Source of the DNA: Bin5 sp965208965
GTDB taxonomy: Bacteria > Chloroflexota > Anaerolineae > Caldilineales > Caldilineaceae
Direction: 5' to 3'
NCBI GenBank assembly: GCA_965208965.1
Contig: OZ242384.1
Location: 4,030,001-4,094,000 of the forward strand
Length of the DNA: 64,000 nt
Shown here: positions 48,336 to 57,094 of the stretch, one piece after another
Position numbering within the stretch: position 1 is the first letter of the stretch
Layout: every line of letters begins with the position of its first letter
Made by a program: the position numbers and the translations under genes
The notes under the pieces: generated by a model
Seen by the model: the letters and a program-made list of their open reading frames with translations, nothing else
Told to the model about the DNA's origin: nothing
Databases searched by the model: none

Positions 48336-49268
48336 GTGACAGTTCATAGCGGCCTGTCGGATTTCCTGAAGCGCCGAATCACGCAAAGAACTGAGGACAT
48401 TCTCACCGCCTATCTTTGTCTGCTGCCGTGGATTATCGGCTTCCTGGCATTTACATTGGGGCCGCTGGTCTTCTCGTTGGTTTTGAGCTTCTTCCAGGCC
48501 GACCTCTTCACCCGCAACATCTTTGTAGGTTTCGGGAACTACGTGGACCTAGTCCAGGACCCCCTGTTCCTGAAGAGTCTGCGCATAACTGCAATATATG
48601 CCTTTGTTTCAGTGCCGTTGGGCGCGGCAACGGCGCTGGCAGTGGCCCTGCTACTCAATCAGAAGGTAGTCGGGCTCGGCGTGTGGCGTACAGTCTACTA
48701 CCTCCCCTCCGTCATATCAGGTGTTGCAGTTGCCGTGCTGTGGTTGCAGATTTTCAACCCGAGAATGGGACTCATCAACAATGCCCTCAAAGTGGTGGGC
48801 ATTGAGGGTCCAAGCTGGATATTCGATTCCACCTGGGCGCTGCCGTCATTGATCATCATGAGCCTGTGGGCTGTCGGCGCCAACATGCTGCTCTACCTGG
48901 CAGGACTGCAGGGGATCCCCACCCATTTGTATGAGGCGGCCAAGATCGACGGCGCCAACGTCGGGCGGCGCTTCTGGCACGTGACCATTCCGATGCTTTC
49001 GCCGACGATCTTCTTCAATGTCGTCATCAGTCTGATCGCCGCCTTCCAATTCTTCACCCAGTCCTTCATCATGACCAACGGCGGCCCGAACAACTCGACT
49101 CTGAGCATGGTTCTGTTTCTGTATCGCAAGGCGTTTCAGCAGACTCGTTTCGGTTATGCCTCCGCGGTCGCATGGGTTCTTTTCGCCATCATCATTTGCT
49201 TTACACTTCTCTTTATCCGCTCTTCCAGCCTCTGGGTCTATTACGCCGGTGAAGAGAGGGATGAGTAG
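48336..49268 (+). CDS. CUT1 ABC permease (MalF-like)
   Basis: 310 residues from GTG at 48336 (GAGGAG ten bases upstream); the earlier open frame is not membrane-like. Six membrane helices, LLPWIIGFLAFTLGPLVFSL at the start, and the EAA loop YEAAKIDGANVGRRFWHVTIPMLSP near 225-250. Pairs with the next permease. No ATPase gene is nearby; a shared MsmX-type ATPase encoded elsewhere is likely. Confidence 0.9.
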   Translation: MTVHSGLSDFLKRRITQRTEDILTAYLCLLPWIIGFLAFTLGPLVFSLVLSFFQADLFTRNIFVGFGNYVDLVQDPLFLKSLRITAIYAFVSVPLGAATALAVALLLNQKVVGLGVWRTVYYLPSVISGVAVAVLWLQIFNPRMGLINNALKVVGIEGPSWIFDSTWALPSLIIMSLWAVGANMLLYLAGLQGIPTHLYEAAKIDGANVGRRFWHVTIPMLSPTIFFNVVISLIAAFQFFTQSFIMTNGGPNNSTLSMVLFLYRKAFQQTRFGYASAVAWVLFAIIICFTLLFIRSSSLWVYYAGEERDE

Positions 49269-49304
49269 TACGGACAGGATAATGCGGTAACAGGTCGCCA
49301 CCCG

Positions 49305-50177
49305 ATGAGTTCTTTTCTCGATAGTGCCCTCATCAGCAACACCAGACGAGTCTGGCATCCGGTCTTTCGTCAGGTCGGGCTGTTGGTTCTTGTCCTTCCG
49401 GGCGCGAGTTTGTTCCTGATTCCCTGGCTGTGGATGCTGTCCACGGCAGGCAAGGATACCGCTCTCATCTGGAAGACGCCGCCTGTGTGGATTCCCCCCG
49501 TGTACCACTGGGAGAACTTCATCAAGGCCTGGCTGCAGGGCGATTTTGCAGTCTACTATCTCAATACGTTTTATATCAGCGGCATGAATGTCATAGGCAT
49601 TCTCTTTTCCAGCGTCCTGGCAGCCTACGCTTTTGCCCGCATTCGTTTTCCCGGCCGAGACATTCTTTTCGTTGTCGTTCTCAGCACGATGATGCTGCCC
49701 AGGCAAGTGACGCTGATTCCCCTCTACATGATATTCAGTGAATTGGGATGGATAAACACGTTCAAGCCCTTAATTGTCCCCTTGTTCTTTGGCGACGCCT
49801 TCAGCATTTTTCTTCTACGTCAATTCTTTCTGACCATTTCCAGAGAGCTGGATGACGCCGCGCTAATTGATGGCTGCCGCCGCCTGGGCGTGCTGTTTCG
49901 CATTCTGTTGCCCCTGACGAGTCCGGCTCTCGCCGTCGTTGCAATATTCAATTTTACCTGGGCCTGGAATGAGTTTTTCACGCCACTGATCTATCTCGAC
50001 TCGCCAAAACTGTTTCCGATAACCTTGGGATTGCACCGTTTCATTGGCCGCGCCCAGATCGATATCCAGTTTCTAATGGCCATGACGATCGTTTCCACTC
50101 TCATTCCAATCGGGATATTCTTTCTTACGCAGCGCTACTTCATTCAAGGCATCGTCATTACCGGCATAAAGGGCTGA
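49305..50177 (+). CDS. CUT1 ABC permease (MalG-like)
   Basis: 290 residues, six helices. The EAA loop reads LDDAALIDGCRRLGVLFRILLPLTSPAL near 185-210, and the C-terminus is FFLTQRYFIQGIVITGIKG, the classic MalG-type ending. Second permease of the importer. Confidence 0.92.
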   Translation: MSSFLDSALISNTRRVWHPVFRQVGLLVLVLPGASLFLIPWLWMLSTAGKDTALIWKTPPVWIPPVYHWENFIKAWLQGDFAVYYLNTFYISGMNVIGILFSSVLAAYAFARIRFPGRDILFVVVLSTMMLPRQVTLIPLYMIFSELGWINTFKPLIVPLFFGDAFSIFLLRQFFLTISRELDDAALIDGCRRLGVLFRILLPLTSPALAVVAIFNFTWAWNEFFTPLIYLDSPKLFPITLGLHRFIGRAQIDIQFLMAMTIVSTLIPIGIFFLTQRYFIQGIVITGIKG

Positions 50178-50188
50178 AGGAAGCGCGA

Positions 50189-50209
50189 AAGGGGAGGTAT
50201 ACTCCCCTT
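50189..50209 (+). promoter_or_regulatory. Stem-loop between MalG-like and dioxygenase genes
   Basis: Perfect 8-bp arms AAGGGGAG and CTCCCCTT with loop GTATA, 12 bases after the permease stop. No T-run; partial terminator or transcript-stabilising hairpin. Confidence 0.55.
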
Positions 50210-50294
50210 CACATTCGAAGGCCGTCAACATGCAGTTGAATTCTTGAACCGTCTGCCAGATTCGGCAGACTTCCAGAAACAGGAGAACCGTCAG

Positions 50295-51092
50295 ATGCAA
50301 ACAGCAGAAACAGCCGAGCAAGAGAGCGGCTTCAATGTCCTAACCCAGTCACAGGTTGCCAGCTTTTGGGAGAACGGCTATCTGGTCGTCGGAAAGGTGC
50401 TCGAAGACGACCTCATCGAGGAAATGCGCGCTGAGTATGACGACGAGTTCGCGCTTGGGCGCAGCGGAGACCGGCCAGTTCGAAACCTGGCTGTCTTCGA
50501 AGACGATCATGACCATGATGAAGAAGGGGAGCAGGAGATGCTCCAATTCATGCAGATCTCCGAGCACAATGTGCAGTTCCACAAGCTGATCTACCATCAG
50601 GGCATACTCGACATCATCGAAGACGTTATCGGACCCAACATCCAGTTGTTCCATAACCAGGGGCTGTACAAACCGCCGCATCACGGGGGCCCGATATTCT
50701 GGCACCAGGACAACGCCTACTGGAGGTGCCTACCCCCGAATCTGGTCAGTTGCTGGCTCACTCTTGACGACGTCGACTTGCACAACGGGGCCATGCAGTT
50801 CATTCCCGGCTCGCATCTGCGACCGATGATCCATGACCAGGCCCAGGGCAGCGACGTCCTTCTCGACATGGGCAAGTTGGTCGACGACAACGAGGCGGTC
50901 GTGGGCGACCTGCCGGCCGGCGGCATCACACTCCACCACTGTCAGACGCTGCACCGCACGGCGCCCAACACGACCGACCGCCAGCGTCGCGCCCTTGCCA
51001 TCCATTTCATGACGCCGGGCACCAAGTCGGCGCGTACAGGCGAGACGATTCCAGTCAACTTCAGCCATCCCATGCTGCGCATGCGCTTCTGA
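50295..51092 (+). CDS. Phytanoyl-CoA dioxygenase (PhyH) family protein, copy 1
   Basis: 265 residues, Fe(II)/2-oxoglutarate oxygenase. Iron ligands His137 and Asp139 (WHQDN) and His220 (LHRTAPN); Arg231, eleven residues later, matches the 2-oxoglutarate-binding Arg. FSENGYLVV-type N-terminus (FWENGYLVVGKVL) is standard. A His/Asp/Glu-rich stretch DDHDHDEEGEQE lies near residue 75. AGGAGA precedes the ATG at 50295. Members hydroxylate many small molecules; lying behind a CUT1 importer suggests it acts on the imported compound. Confidence 0.88.
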   Translation: MQTAETAEQESGFNVLTQSQVASFWENGYLVVGKVLEDDLIEEMRAEYDDEFALGRSGDRPVRNLAVFEDDHDHDEEGEQEMLQFMQISEHNVQFHKLIYHQGILDIIEDVIGPNIQLFHNQGLYKPPHHGGPIFWHQDNAYWRCLPPNLVSCWLTLDDVDLHNGAMQFIPGSHLRPMIHDQAQGSDVLLDMGKLVDDNEAVVGDLPAGGITLHHCQTLHRTAPNTTDRQRRALAIHFMTPGTKSARTGETIPVNFSHPMLRMRF

Positions 51093-51194
51093 CAGCAAGA
51101 CTACCAGCAGCTCGGATTTAGGCAGACAGAATGACGTTGACTGGAAGCGAAGGCGACTGATGACGATCGAATTCCGCAGAGAGGAACTCGGCCC

Positions 51195-52253
51195 GTGAGT
51201 GCAGCCAGCCCTTTCCTTGCGGTGGGCAATTGCACTCTTGACGACGTAGTCACCCCCGACGGACAGATTTCACCGCGCCAGCTTGGCGGCAATGCCGTCT
51301 ATGCGGCCGCAGGCATGCGCCTCTGGGGGGCAGACGTCAGCCTGGTCAGCGTCGTCGGCTGCGACTATCCTTCTACATGGCTGGACCAATTGGCCGGCGC
51401 CGGCATTGACGTCTCGGGCATTGTCGAGATCCCCGATCCTCACCTACTGCGCTCGCGCGCATTCTACTTTGCCGACGGCAGCCGCACCGACCGCATCGAA
51501 GAGGCACGCGCGATTTTGCCTGCCCATGCCGGCGAAATCATCGACCTGGAAAGCGAGTACACCGACACCGGCAGTCCCCTCCACCGCCGCATCTGGCCGA
51601 GCTTCTGCCCTGACCTCACTCAATTCGCGGACCTGGCCGGTAAGGCATCCTTCGTCCATCTGGCCCCGGGACCGCTTCCTTGCAGCCGCGCCAACGCCAA
51701 CTTTCTCAAAACGCTGCGAGGCGACCAGGTCATCATTACCTTCGACTGGCCCTGGTGGGACTGGGACCGGGAAGCCGAGGTCGACTTCGCGCTGCTCAAA
51801 AGTATCGACTATCTGCTGCCCAGCATTGAGGAACTGACCATCCACGCCGATGCCGCCAACTGTGCCGCAAGTGAAGGCAAGGCGGATCATGGGCACGTCT
51901 TCGAGGCAGCGCGGCGCCTGCTCGCGCTGGGACCCCGCGGGATCGGAGTCAAAATGGGGGCACGCGGCTTGCGCTTGCTGCTGCAAGGAGAGAAGAACTG
52001 GATTCAGATCCCGAAATTCCCGACGGCGGCCGTCGATCCGACCGGGGCCGGCGATGCCTTCTGCGGCGGCTTTCTGGTCGGGATGGCCCAGACTGGAGAC
52101 GCCCGGCAGGCCGCCCTTTATGGCGCGGTCTCGGCATCATTCATCATTGAGGACTTTGGCGTGCTTCACGCCCTGAGAGTTGACGTAGATCAGGCGCATT
52201 CAAGGCTGCAGCAACTGCAGAGGCGCCTTCATCGGCAGGATTCGGACGCTTGA
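51195..52253 (+). CDS. PfkB-family carbohydrate kinase
   Basis: 352 residues, ribokinase fold. N-terminal GNCTLDDVVTPDG...LGGNAVYAAAGMRLWGADVSLVSVVG and C-terminal DPTGAGDAFCGGFLVG with catalytic base Asp287. Phosphorylates a sugar, nucleoside or vitamin hydroxyl. GTG start; GAGGAA lies about nine bases upstream. Last gene of the CUT1/PhyH set, so its substrate may be the product of that pathway (inference). Confidence 0.88.
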   Translation: MSAASPFLAVGNCTLDDVVTPDGQISPRQLGGNAVYAAAGMRLWGADVSLVSVVGCDYPSTWLDQLAGAGIDVSGIVEIPDPHLLRSRAFYFADGSRTDRIEEARAILPAHAGEIIDLESEYTDTGSPLHRRIWPSFCPDLTQFADLAGKASFVHLAPGPLPCSRANANFLKTLRGDQVIITFDWPWWDWDREAEVDFALLKSIDYLLPSIEELTIHADAANCAASEGKADHGHVFEAARRLLALGPRGIGVKMGARGLRLLLQGEKNWIQIPKFPTAAVDPTGAGDAFCGGFLVGMAQTGDARQAALYGAVSASFIIEDFGVLHALRVDVDQAHSRLQQLQRRLHRQDSDA

Positions 52254-52394
52254 CAACGGAATTTCGATTTGTTAACTTTGGCGCAGCATGGGAGCCGGAC
52301 CGGGACAACCGTCCAGGCCTCTCAACAGTTTCCAGGCCAATTTCTTTACTTCCTTCAGATTCCCTCAGAATCCACACAATTTCAGGAGAATGAC

Positions 52395-54038
52395 ATGAAG
52401 TCAACGGAGCATGTGTTGAAGCTGGTTCTTTGTCTTGCACTATTGGCATCGCTCATGATCGCTTGTGTCGCCGCCCCGGTGGCTCCGGCCGCCGACACGA
52501 TGGCCGCTGATTCGAGCGAGGCAGAAGGACCGAGAATGGGCGGCGTCGTGGCCGGATTTGTCTCATCCGATCCCAAGAGCTTTGATCCGGCAGCCATCGC
52601 CGGTTGGGATCAGGGGGTAATAGCCCCCAATCTGCTTGAAGGTCTTTTCCGCCTGTCACCGGATGGCCGTGAGATAGAACCGGCCATCGCCGAGAGCTTT
52701 GAAGTGTCCGAAGACGGCAAGACGTGGACTTTCAACCTGCGATCAGGGGCGAAGTTCCACAACGGCCGCGAAATCACAGCGGACGATTTCAAGTACAGCT
52801 TTGAACGTGTCCTGAATCCGGAAACCAGGAGCCCCAAGGCCTGGATGCTCTCTATAATTGTCGGCGCCCAGGCGTTCCAGGATGGGTCCGCAGATGAAGT
52901 CAGCGGCATCAGAGTCGTCGATGCCGGGACCCTGGAGATCGAACTTGCCGAACCGCTGGCCCCCTTCAAGTCGATGCTGGCCAGCATCAACCTGGCAGTC
53001 GTGCCGCAGGAAGAGGTCGAGAAATGGGGTGAAGACTTCGGCCAGAATGTTGTCGCGGCCGGGCCGTTCTCCCTGGGCGAGTGGAATCTCAACCAGGACG
53101 TCACCCTCAACGCCTTCGAGGACTACTGGAATGGACGTCCCTACCTGGATGCGGTCATGTTCCGCTTCATCGGCGACGAAAACACGCGCATCGTAGAACT
53201 GGATGCAGGGCGACTGGATATGGCCTGGGTTCCCCCGGCGCACTGGGAGCGGTTCAGCACCGACCCGGTCTACAAGGAGAAGCTAGGCTGGGCAGAGACT
53301 TTCCACACCGATTTCATAGCCGTCAACCTTGACAATGAACCGTTCGGAACCAATGCCAAGTTGCGGCAGGCGGTCCGCTATGCTCTCGATCTGGATGCCA
53401 TCATCGCCAGCTTGCAAGGACGGGCCAACGTCGCCCAGGGACTGCTTCCTCCCGGCCTGCTTGGATACGATGAGGACGCGATGCTGAATTACCCAACCAA
53501 CCTTGAAACGGCCAAAGCGCTGATGGCAGAGGCCGGCTTTGCAGACGGGCTTCCCGGCACCTTTGACGTTATTCTGCCGCCTTGGGGCAACCTGATCAAG
53601 CTGCTGGAAATCTACCAGGCCAACCTCAAAGAGATCGGCATCAACATCGAGATCAAACCGACTGAGTTCGGGCCCTACATGGAAGCGCTTGAATCGGGCA
53701 GCTACGATCTCGCCTGGATGTACCGGGTCACCGACTACGCCGACCCGGACGGCTTCTACTATCCCCTGATGCACTCCGACAATCTGGGCGCCGGCGGCAA
53801 CTACGCCCGCTACGCCAACGCAGACGTGGATGCCAACATCGCCACCGCCCGCGCCACTATCGACGACGCCGAACGCGCCCGTCTCTACCAAGAGGTGGAC
53901 GCCCAATTCGCCGAAGACCTGCCTTACATTCCGCTGACGCACAACATCTATGTGGACGTATCGACGCCTCGCGTGCAGAACTACGTACCGTCGCCGATGG
54001 ATACCCATATGTTTCACCGTGTCTGGGTAACGGAGTAG
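52395..54038 (+). CDS. Family-5 ABC substrate-binding lipoprotein (oligopeptide/nickel type)
   Basis: 547 residues. Lipoprotein signal ending LMIAC (Cys24) and an Ala/Glu-rich linker. SBP_bac_5 features: GLFRLSPDGREIEPAIAESFEVSEDGKTWTFNLR, FHNGREITADDFKYSFERV, RQAVRYALDLDAI, MYRVTDYADPDGFYYPLMHS. AGGAG eight bases before the ATG fixes the start. Its natural permeases are probably DppB/DppC at 59.5-61.3 kb, from which it is separated by the ECF module. Confidence 0.92.
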   Translation: MKSTEHVLKLVLCLALLASLMIACVAAPVAPAADTMAADSSEAEGPRMGGVVAGFVSSDPKSFDPAAIAGWDQGVIAPNLLEGLFRLSPDGREIEPAIAESFEVSEDGKTWTFNLRSGAKFHNGREITADDFKYSFERVLNPETRSPKAWMLSIIVGAQAFQDGSADEVSGIRVVDAGTLEIELAEPLAPFKSMLASINLAVVPQEEVEKWGEDFGQNVVAAGPFSLGEWNLNQDVTLNAFEDYWNGRPYLDAVMFRFIGDENTRIVELDAGRLDMAWVPPAHWERFSTDPVYKEKLGWAETFHTDFIAVNLDNEPFGTNAKLRQAVRYALDLDAIIASLQGRANVAQGLLPPGLLGYDEDAMLNYPTNLETAKALMAEAGFADGLPGTFDVILPPWGNLIKLLEIYQANLKEIGINIEIKPTEFGPYMEALESGSYDLAWMYRVTDYADPDGFYYPLMHSDNLGAGGNYARYANADVDANIATARATIDDAERARLYQEVDAQFAEDLPYIPLTHNIYVDVSTPRVQNYVPSPMDTHMFHRVWVTE

Positions 54039-54095
54039 GTCGCAGAGTAGCACCCGACGCCCAGGATCTGCTCCTTTATTCAGCGTGTCCTAGAA

Positions 54096-54138
54096 ATGCA
54101 TGTCACCTGTCCTTTAATGTCTGACAGGTGACATGCAT
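54096..54138. promoter_or_regulatory. Perfect 16-bp inverted repeat upstream of ECF S-component
   Basis: Arms ATGCATGTCACCTGTC (54096-54111) and its exact complement (54123-54138), 11-base spacer. It ends 18 bases before the start codon, just ahead of the AAAGGAGG site. As DNA it could be a dimeric repressor site; as RNA a hairpin near the ribosome site, or a terminator for the SBP gene (no T-run follows). Confidence 0.7.
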
Positions 54139-54156
54139 CTTGAAAAGGAGGCAGAC

Positions 54157-54939
54157 ATGACGACACAGATTTCGGGCGGCCGGCGAGGGGCGATCGCCGG
54201 CATTCCAGTCGCGTACCTCGCAGTCTGGGCAGCCGTTTATGCGGTTGCCTCAATACTTCCCGCGATTCCCCTGGTCGGCGGGGGCACTTTTGGCGGTCAG
54301 GAGTTTATCTTGACCCTGGCAGGGATTCTGTTCGGCCCGATTGCCGGCGCGATCGCTGCTACGATTGGCGGACTGCTCGCAAGTTTCATCGGTCCTGCCA
54401 CCGCATACTTCGGCTTTGCCACCTTCTATCCCCATACCATCGGCGCGCTGGCGGCAGGACTGCTGATGGTGAATACGCGCAAGTCTCGCATTGCGACACT
54501 CGTAATCTATCTGATCGCGGTGATTGCCTGGCCGGTGCTGCCCATGTTCTCGGCCATAGGCTCCTATGTTTACGCGGAATTCGCCTACTGGCCAATGTAT
54601 CTCACGGGTCTGGTAGGGCTCTGGTTTTCGCCATGGGCAGTCAGCAAGATTCGCGAATTGCAACCGGTTCCTACTTCAATCGGGGTGGCGATTATTTCAT
54701 GGACAGCTTACATGATCAACCACGTCTACCTGAGTCTGGGTTGGTCATTCCTGTTTCCTGAAGGCCCCGAACAGTGGGTGTTTGCCTTCTGGTCGGGGAT
54801 CGTGCCCGCCCAGCGTATCCTGTTGACAGTCATCTCAATTGTAATTGGAGCCGCCGTGATTATCGGTTTACATCGTGCAGGTATAAGGTTTGCTGCCGGC
54901 TCAGGATCGATCCTAGCAGCGAACGACGAAGAAGAATAG
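54157..54939 (+). CDS. ECF transporter S-component (substrate-binding membrane subunit)
   Basis: 260 residues with six or more membrane helices: AYLAVWAAVYAVASILPAI, GGQEFILTLAGILFGPIAGAIAATIGG, then helices near 110, 150, 190 and 225. Gly/Ala-rich helices, the 'GILFGPIAGAIAATIGG' type turn and adjacency to EcfA/EcfA/EcfT genes identify it. No vitamin gene or riboswitch is near, so the ligand is unknown. ATG at 54157 preferred (AAAGGAGG upstream); one at 54133 lies within the inverted repeat. Confidence 0.8.
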   Translation: MTTQISGGRRGAIAGIPVAYLAVWAAVYAVASILPAIPLVGGGTFGGQEFILTLAGILFGPIAGAIAATIGGLLASFIGPATAYFGFATFYPHTIGALAAGLLMVNTRKSRIATLVIYLIAVIAWPVLPMFSAIGSYVYAEFAYWPMYLTGLVGLWFSPWAVSKIRELQPVPTSIGVAIISWTAYMINHVYLSLGWSFLFPEGPEQWVFAFWSGIVPAQRILLTVISIVIGAAVIIGLHRAGIRFAAGSGSILAANDEEE

Positions 54940-55326
54940 GATTCTGCGCACCTTTTTCCGCTGGCGCAAGATGGCTTTGCACGGGCAGAGTAACAGGTTT
55001 CGCTACCCTCAGGCGAAATGCAAGTTCCCCCGAAGATCGCTTCAGGTACGACCGAAGTCTGATGAGACGCAAAAGGCAGGGTCATTCGGCAGTGCTCTGG
55101 CACGTTGCGTGGGCAAGACCGGGCAATCATCGTCAGGTCCACGCAATGTTGCCGAGCGGGCGTAGTACTCAGTGATAAAAGTCATGCGTGTCAAACCCAT
55201 GCATGTGACTGTTCACCATTGCTTTTTACAGATCTCAATCAGCCGCCTTTGGGCTGGGTTGCCGCCCCCGCACGATGTCCCGAAGAAACCTATCGTGAGT
55301 CCTGGACAATAGAGTAGGAGAGAGTG
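54940..55326. other. Intergenic region between ECF S-component and ATPase genes
   Basis: Holds a 6-bp stem TTTCGC/GCGAAA (54998-55018) and two direct repeats of CATGC(G/A)TGT at 55183 and 55198, fifteen bases apart. The second reads ATGCATGTGAC, matching ten of eleven bases of the inverted-repeat arm at 54096. No gene is supported. I looked for TPP and cobalamin riboswitch cores and saw none. Confidence 0.5.
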
Positions 55327-55371
55327 ATGAGTTTGCCTTTCATTCTGTCTGTCCCTTCTGAATCCCCGTGA
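55327..55371 (+). CDS. Possible 14-codon leader ORF coupled to ecfA
   Basis: ATG at 55327 with AGGAG six bases upstream encodes MSLPFILSVPSESP. Its TGA stop overlaps the GTG start of the ATPase gene (GTGA). The ATPase gene has no ribosome site of its own, so re-initiation after this peptide could supply translation. It may instead be chance; conservation is untested. Confidence 0.45.
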   Translation: MSLPFILSVPSESP

Positions 55372-56216
55372 GTGAACCATTTGTAGTAGTAGAAGACCTG
55401 ACCTTCTTCTATTCGGGCACGAAAGAGCCCGCGCTGCGTGACATCAATCTGACCTTTGAGCAAGGTGAGATCGCACTGCTCATCGGCGCGACGGGGGCCG
55501 GTAAGAGCACGCTGTACATGTGCCTAAACGGCTTGATTCCGCATCTCGTCCCCGGGCGCGTAGGCGGAAGAGTGGACATCGACGGAACTGCCACGAGAGA
55601 CCAGTCGATTTCTGAGTTAGCGCAAAAGGTTGGATTCGTCTTCCAGAGTCCGGATGTGCAGTTGTTTGCCCATACAGTGAGGGAGGAACTCGCCTTTGGG
55701 CCTGAAAACCTGGGCCTGGCAAAGTCAGAAATTCTTCGCCGGATACATCTCGCGGCCACGACGATTGGTATAGAAGAACTCCTGGAACGCGAACCTGCCT
55801 ATCTCTCCGGAGGCCAGCAGCAGTCCGTAGCCATCGGCGCAATTTGGGCGATGCTTCCCGACATCTTGATCCTGGATGAGCCTACCTCGAATCTAGATCC
55901 GCAAAGCAGCCGGCGCGTCCTGGAGTTGATCCGGGCCCTTAACTCCGAGCATGGCAAGACAATCTTGATCGCGGAACACAAGATTGATGCCGTGGCCCAT
56001 TTGGCCGACTCCATCCTGGTAATGCACGAAGGCCAGATTGCGATGCAAGGAAAGCCTCGTCAGGTCTTCTCCCAGACCGAGGAGCTCCACCAGCTGGGAC
56101 TGGTGGCGCCTACTGCGGCAGAAGTGGCTTTTGAGCTCAGCAAGTATGGCTATACATTCGACTCCTGGCCCTTGACCGCGGAAGAAGGTATCCAGGCATT
56201 TGGCGGACTTCTTTGA
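55368..56216 (+). CDS. ecfA: ECF transporter ATPase, first copy
   Basis: 282 residues, energising ATPase of an ECF importer. Walker A GATGAGKST near 43-51, Q-loop VFQSPDVQLFAHTVREELAFGPENLG (CbiO/EcfA type), signature LSGGQQQSVA, Walker B ILILDEPTSNLDP, switch IAEHKID. GTG start in overlap with the leader ORF. Forms a heterodimer with the next gene product. Confidence 0.93.
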   Translation: MSEPFVVVEDLTFFYSGTKEPALRDINLTFEQGEIALLIGATGAGKSTLYMCLNGLIPHLVPGRVGGRVDIDGTATRDQSISELAQKVGFVFQSPDVQLFAHTVREELAFGPENLGLAKSEILRRIHLAATTIGIEELLEREPAYLSGGQQQSVAIGAIWAMLPDILILDEPTSNLDPQSSRRVLELIRALNSEHGKTILIAEHKIDAVAHLADSILVMHEGQIAMQGKPRQVFSQTEELHQLGLVAPTAAEVAFELSKYGYTFDSWPLTAEEGIQAFGGLL

Positions 56217-56229
56217 CTTGGAGGGCCAA

Positions 56230-57060
56230 TTGGCAAGCGAAGCCATTATCGAAACACGTGACCTTAGCTATTCGTATCCCGGAGGGATCTCTGCGCTGAG
56301 CAGTGTGAACCTGGATATCCGGCAAGGGGAGTTCGTAGCGATCATCGGCTCGAACGGCTCAGGGAAGACAACGCTCGTCAAACATTTCAACGGCTTACTG
56401 AAACCATCACAAGGTCACGTTATGGTTGACGGCCTGGACACTCGCACCACGAGGGTATCGGAGCTGTCTCGCATCGTCGGCTTTGTCTTTCAGAATCCCG
56501 ACCATCAGATATTTGCCTATTCCGTATGGGAAGAAGCTTCCTTTGGTCTCAAGCTACACAAATTGGATGCGGAAACGGTCGAACGACAGACGACCGAAGC
56601 TCTCCAGGCAGTTTCACTGGATGAACTACGTGACCGTCACCCAAGAGCGCTCAGCAGAGGCCAGCGCCAGAGGTTGGCCACGGCCTCGATCCTCGCCTTG
56701 AGAACGCCCGTCCTGGTGCTTGATGAACCCACGACCGGGCAGGACTTCCTCTCCAGGCGTCAGATTATGGCGTTGGCCGTGGAACTGCATGCCGAAGGGC
56801 GAACCGTTCTTATGGTTACCCACGACATGGCCTTAGTAGCCGAATATGCGACAAGGGTTATTGTCATGCAGGATGGGGCTGCCGTATGTGATGACTCCCC
56901 CGACGAGGTTTTCAAGCAGGACGAGGTTCTGAAGTCCACCGGTCTGGATTTACCTCCAGCGGCGAAAATCGCGCGCGGGTTGCGGGCGTACGGCTTTTCA
57001 GACACTCCCTTGACGCAATCAGAGCTTGTTGAGAATCTGCTAACAGCTATCAGAAGTTAG
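56230..57060 (+). CDS. ecfA: ECF transporter ATPase, second copy
   Basis: 276 residues. Walker A GSNGSGKTT, Q-loop VFQNPDHQIFAYSVWEEASFGLK, signature LSRGQRQRLA (Arg in place of the first Gly of LSGGQ), Walker B VLVLDEPTTGQD. TTG at 56230 chosen because GGAGGG lies four bases upstream; a TTG at 56200 would overlap the previous gene and has no site. The changed signature is common in one partner of asymmetric EcfA pairs. Confidence 0.92.
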   Translation: MASEAIIETRDLSYSYPGGISALSSVNLDIRQGEFVAIIGSNGSGKTTLVKHFNGLLKPSQGHVMVDGLDTRTTRVSELSRIVGFVFQNPDHQIFAYSVWEEASFGLKLHKLDAETVERQTTEALQAVSLDELRDRHPRALSRGQRQRLATASILALRTPVLVLDEPTTGQDFLSRRQIMALAVELHAEGRTVLMVTHDMALVAEYATRVIVMQDGAAVCDDSPDEVFKQDEVLKSTGLDLPPAAKIARGLRAYGFSDTPLTQSELVENLLTAIRS

Positions 57061-57094
57061 ACGCAAGAGTCGACTGTATTGGCAGGAATCAAAC

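Noticed and set aside
48846..49706. 286-codon minus-strand open frame opposite the CUT1 permeases
   Set aside because: Composition is hydrophilic and irregular and it spans two real permease genes and their gap.
53283..54053. 256-codon minus-strand open frame opposite the family-5 SBP
   Set aside because: His/Val-rich shadow of a GC-rich gene with no motif.
54940..55326. Possible TPP or cobalamin riboswitch before the ECF ATPases
   Set aside because: I looked for CTGAGA/ACCTGA-type and B12-box-like cores and found none; only short stems are present.
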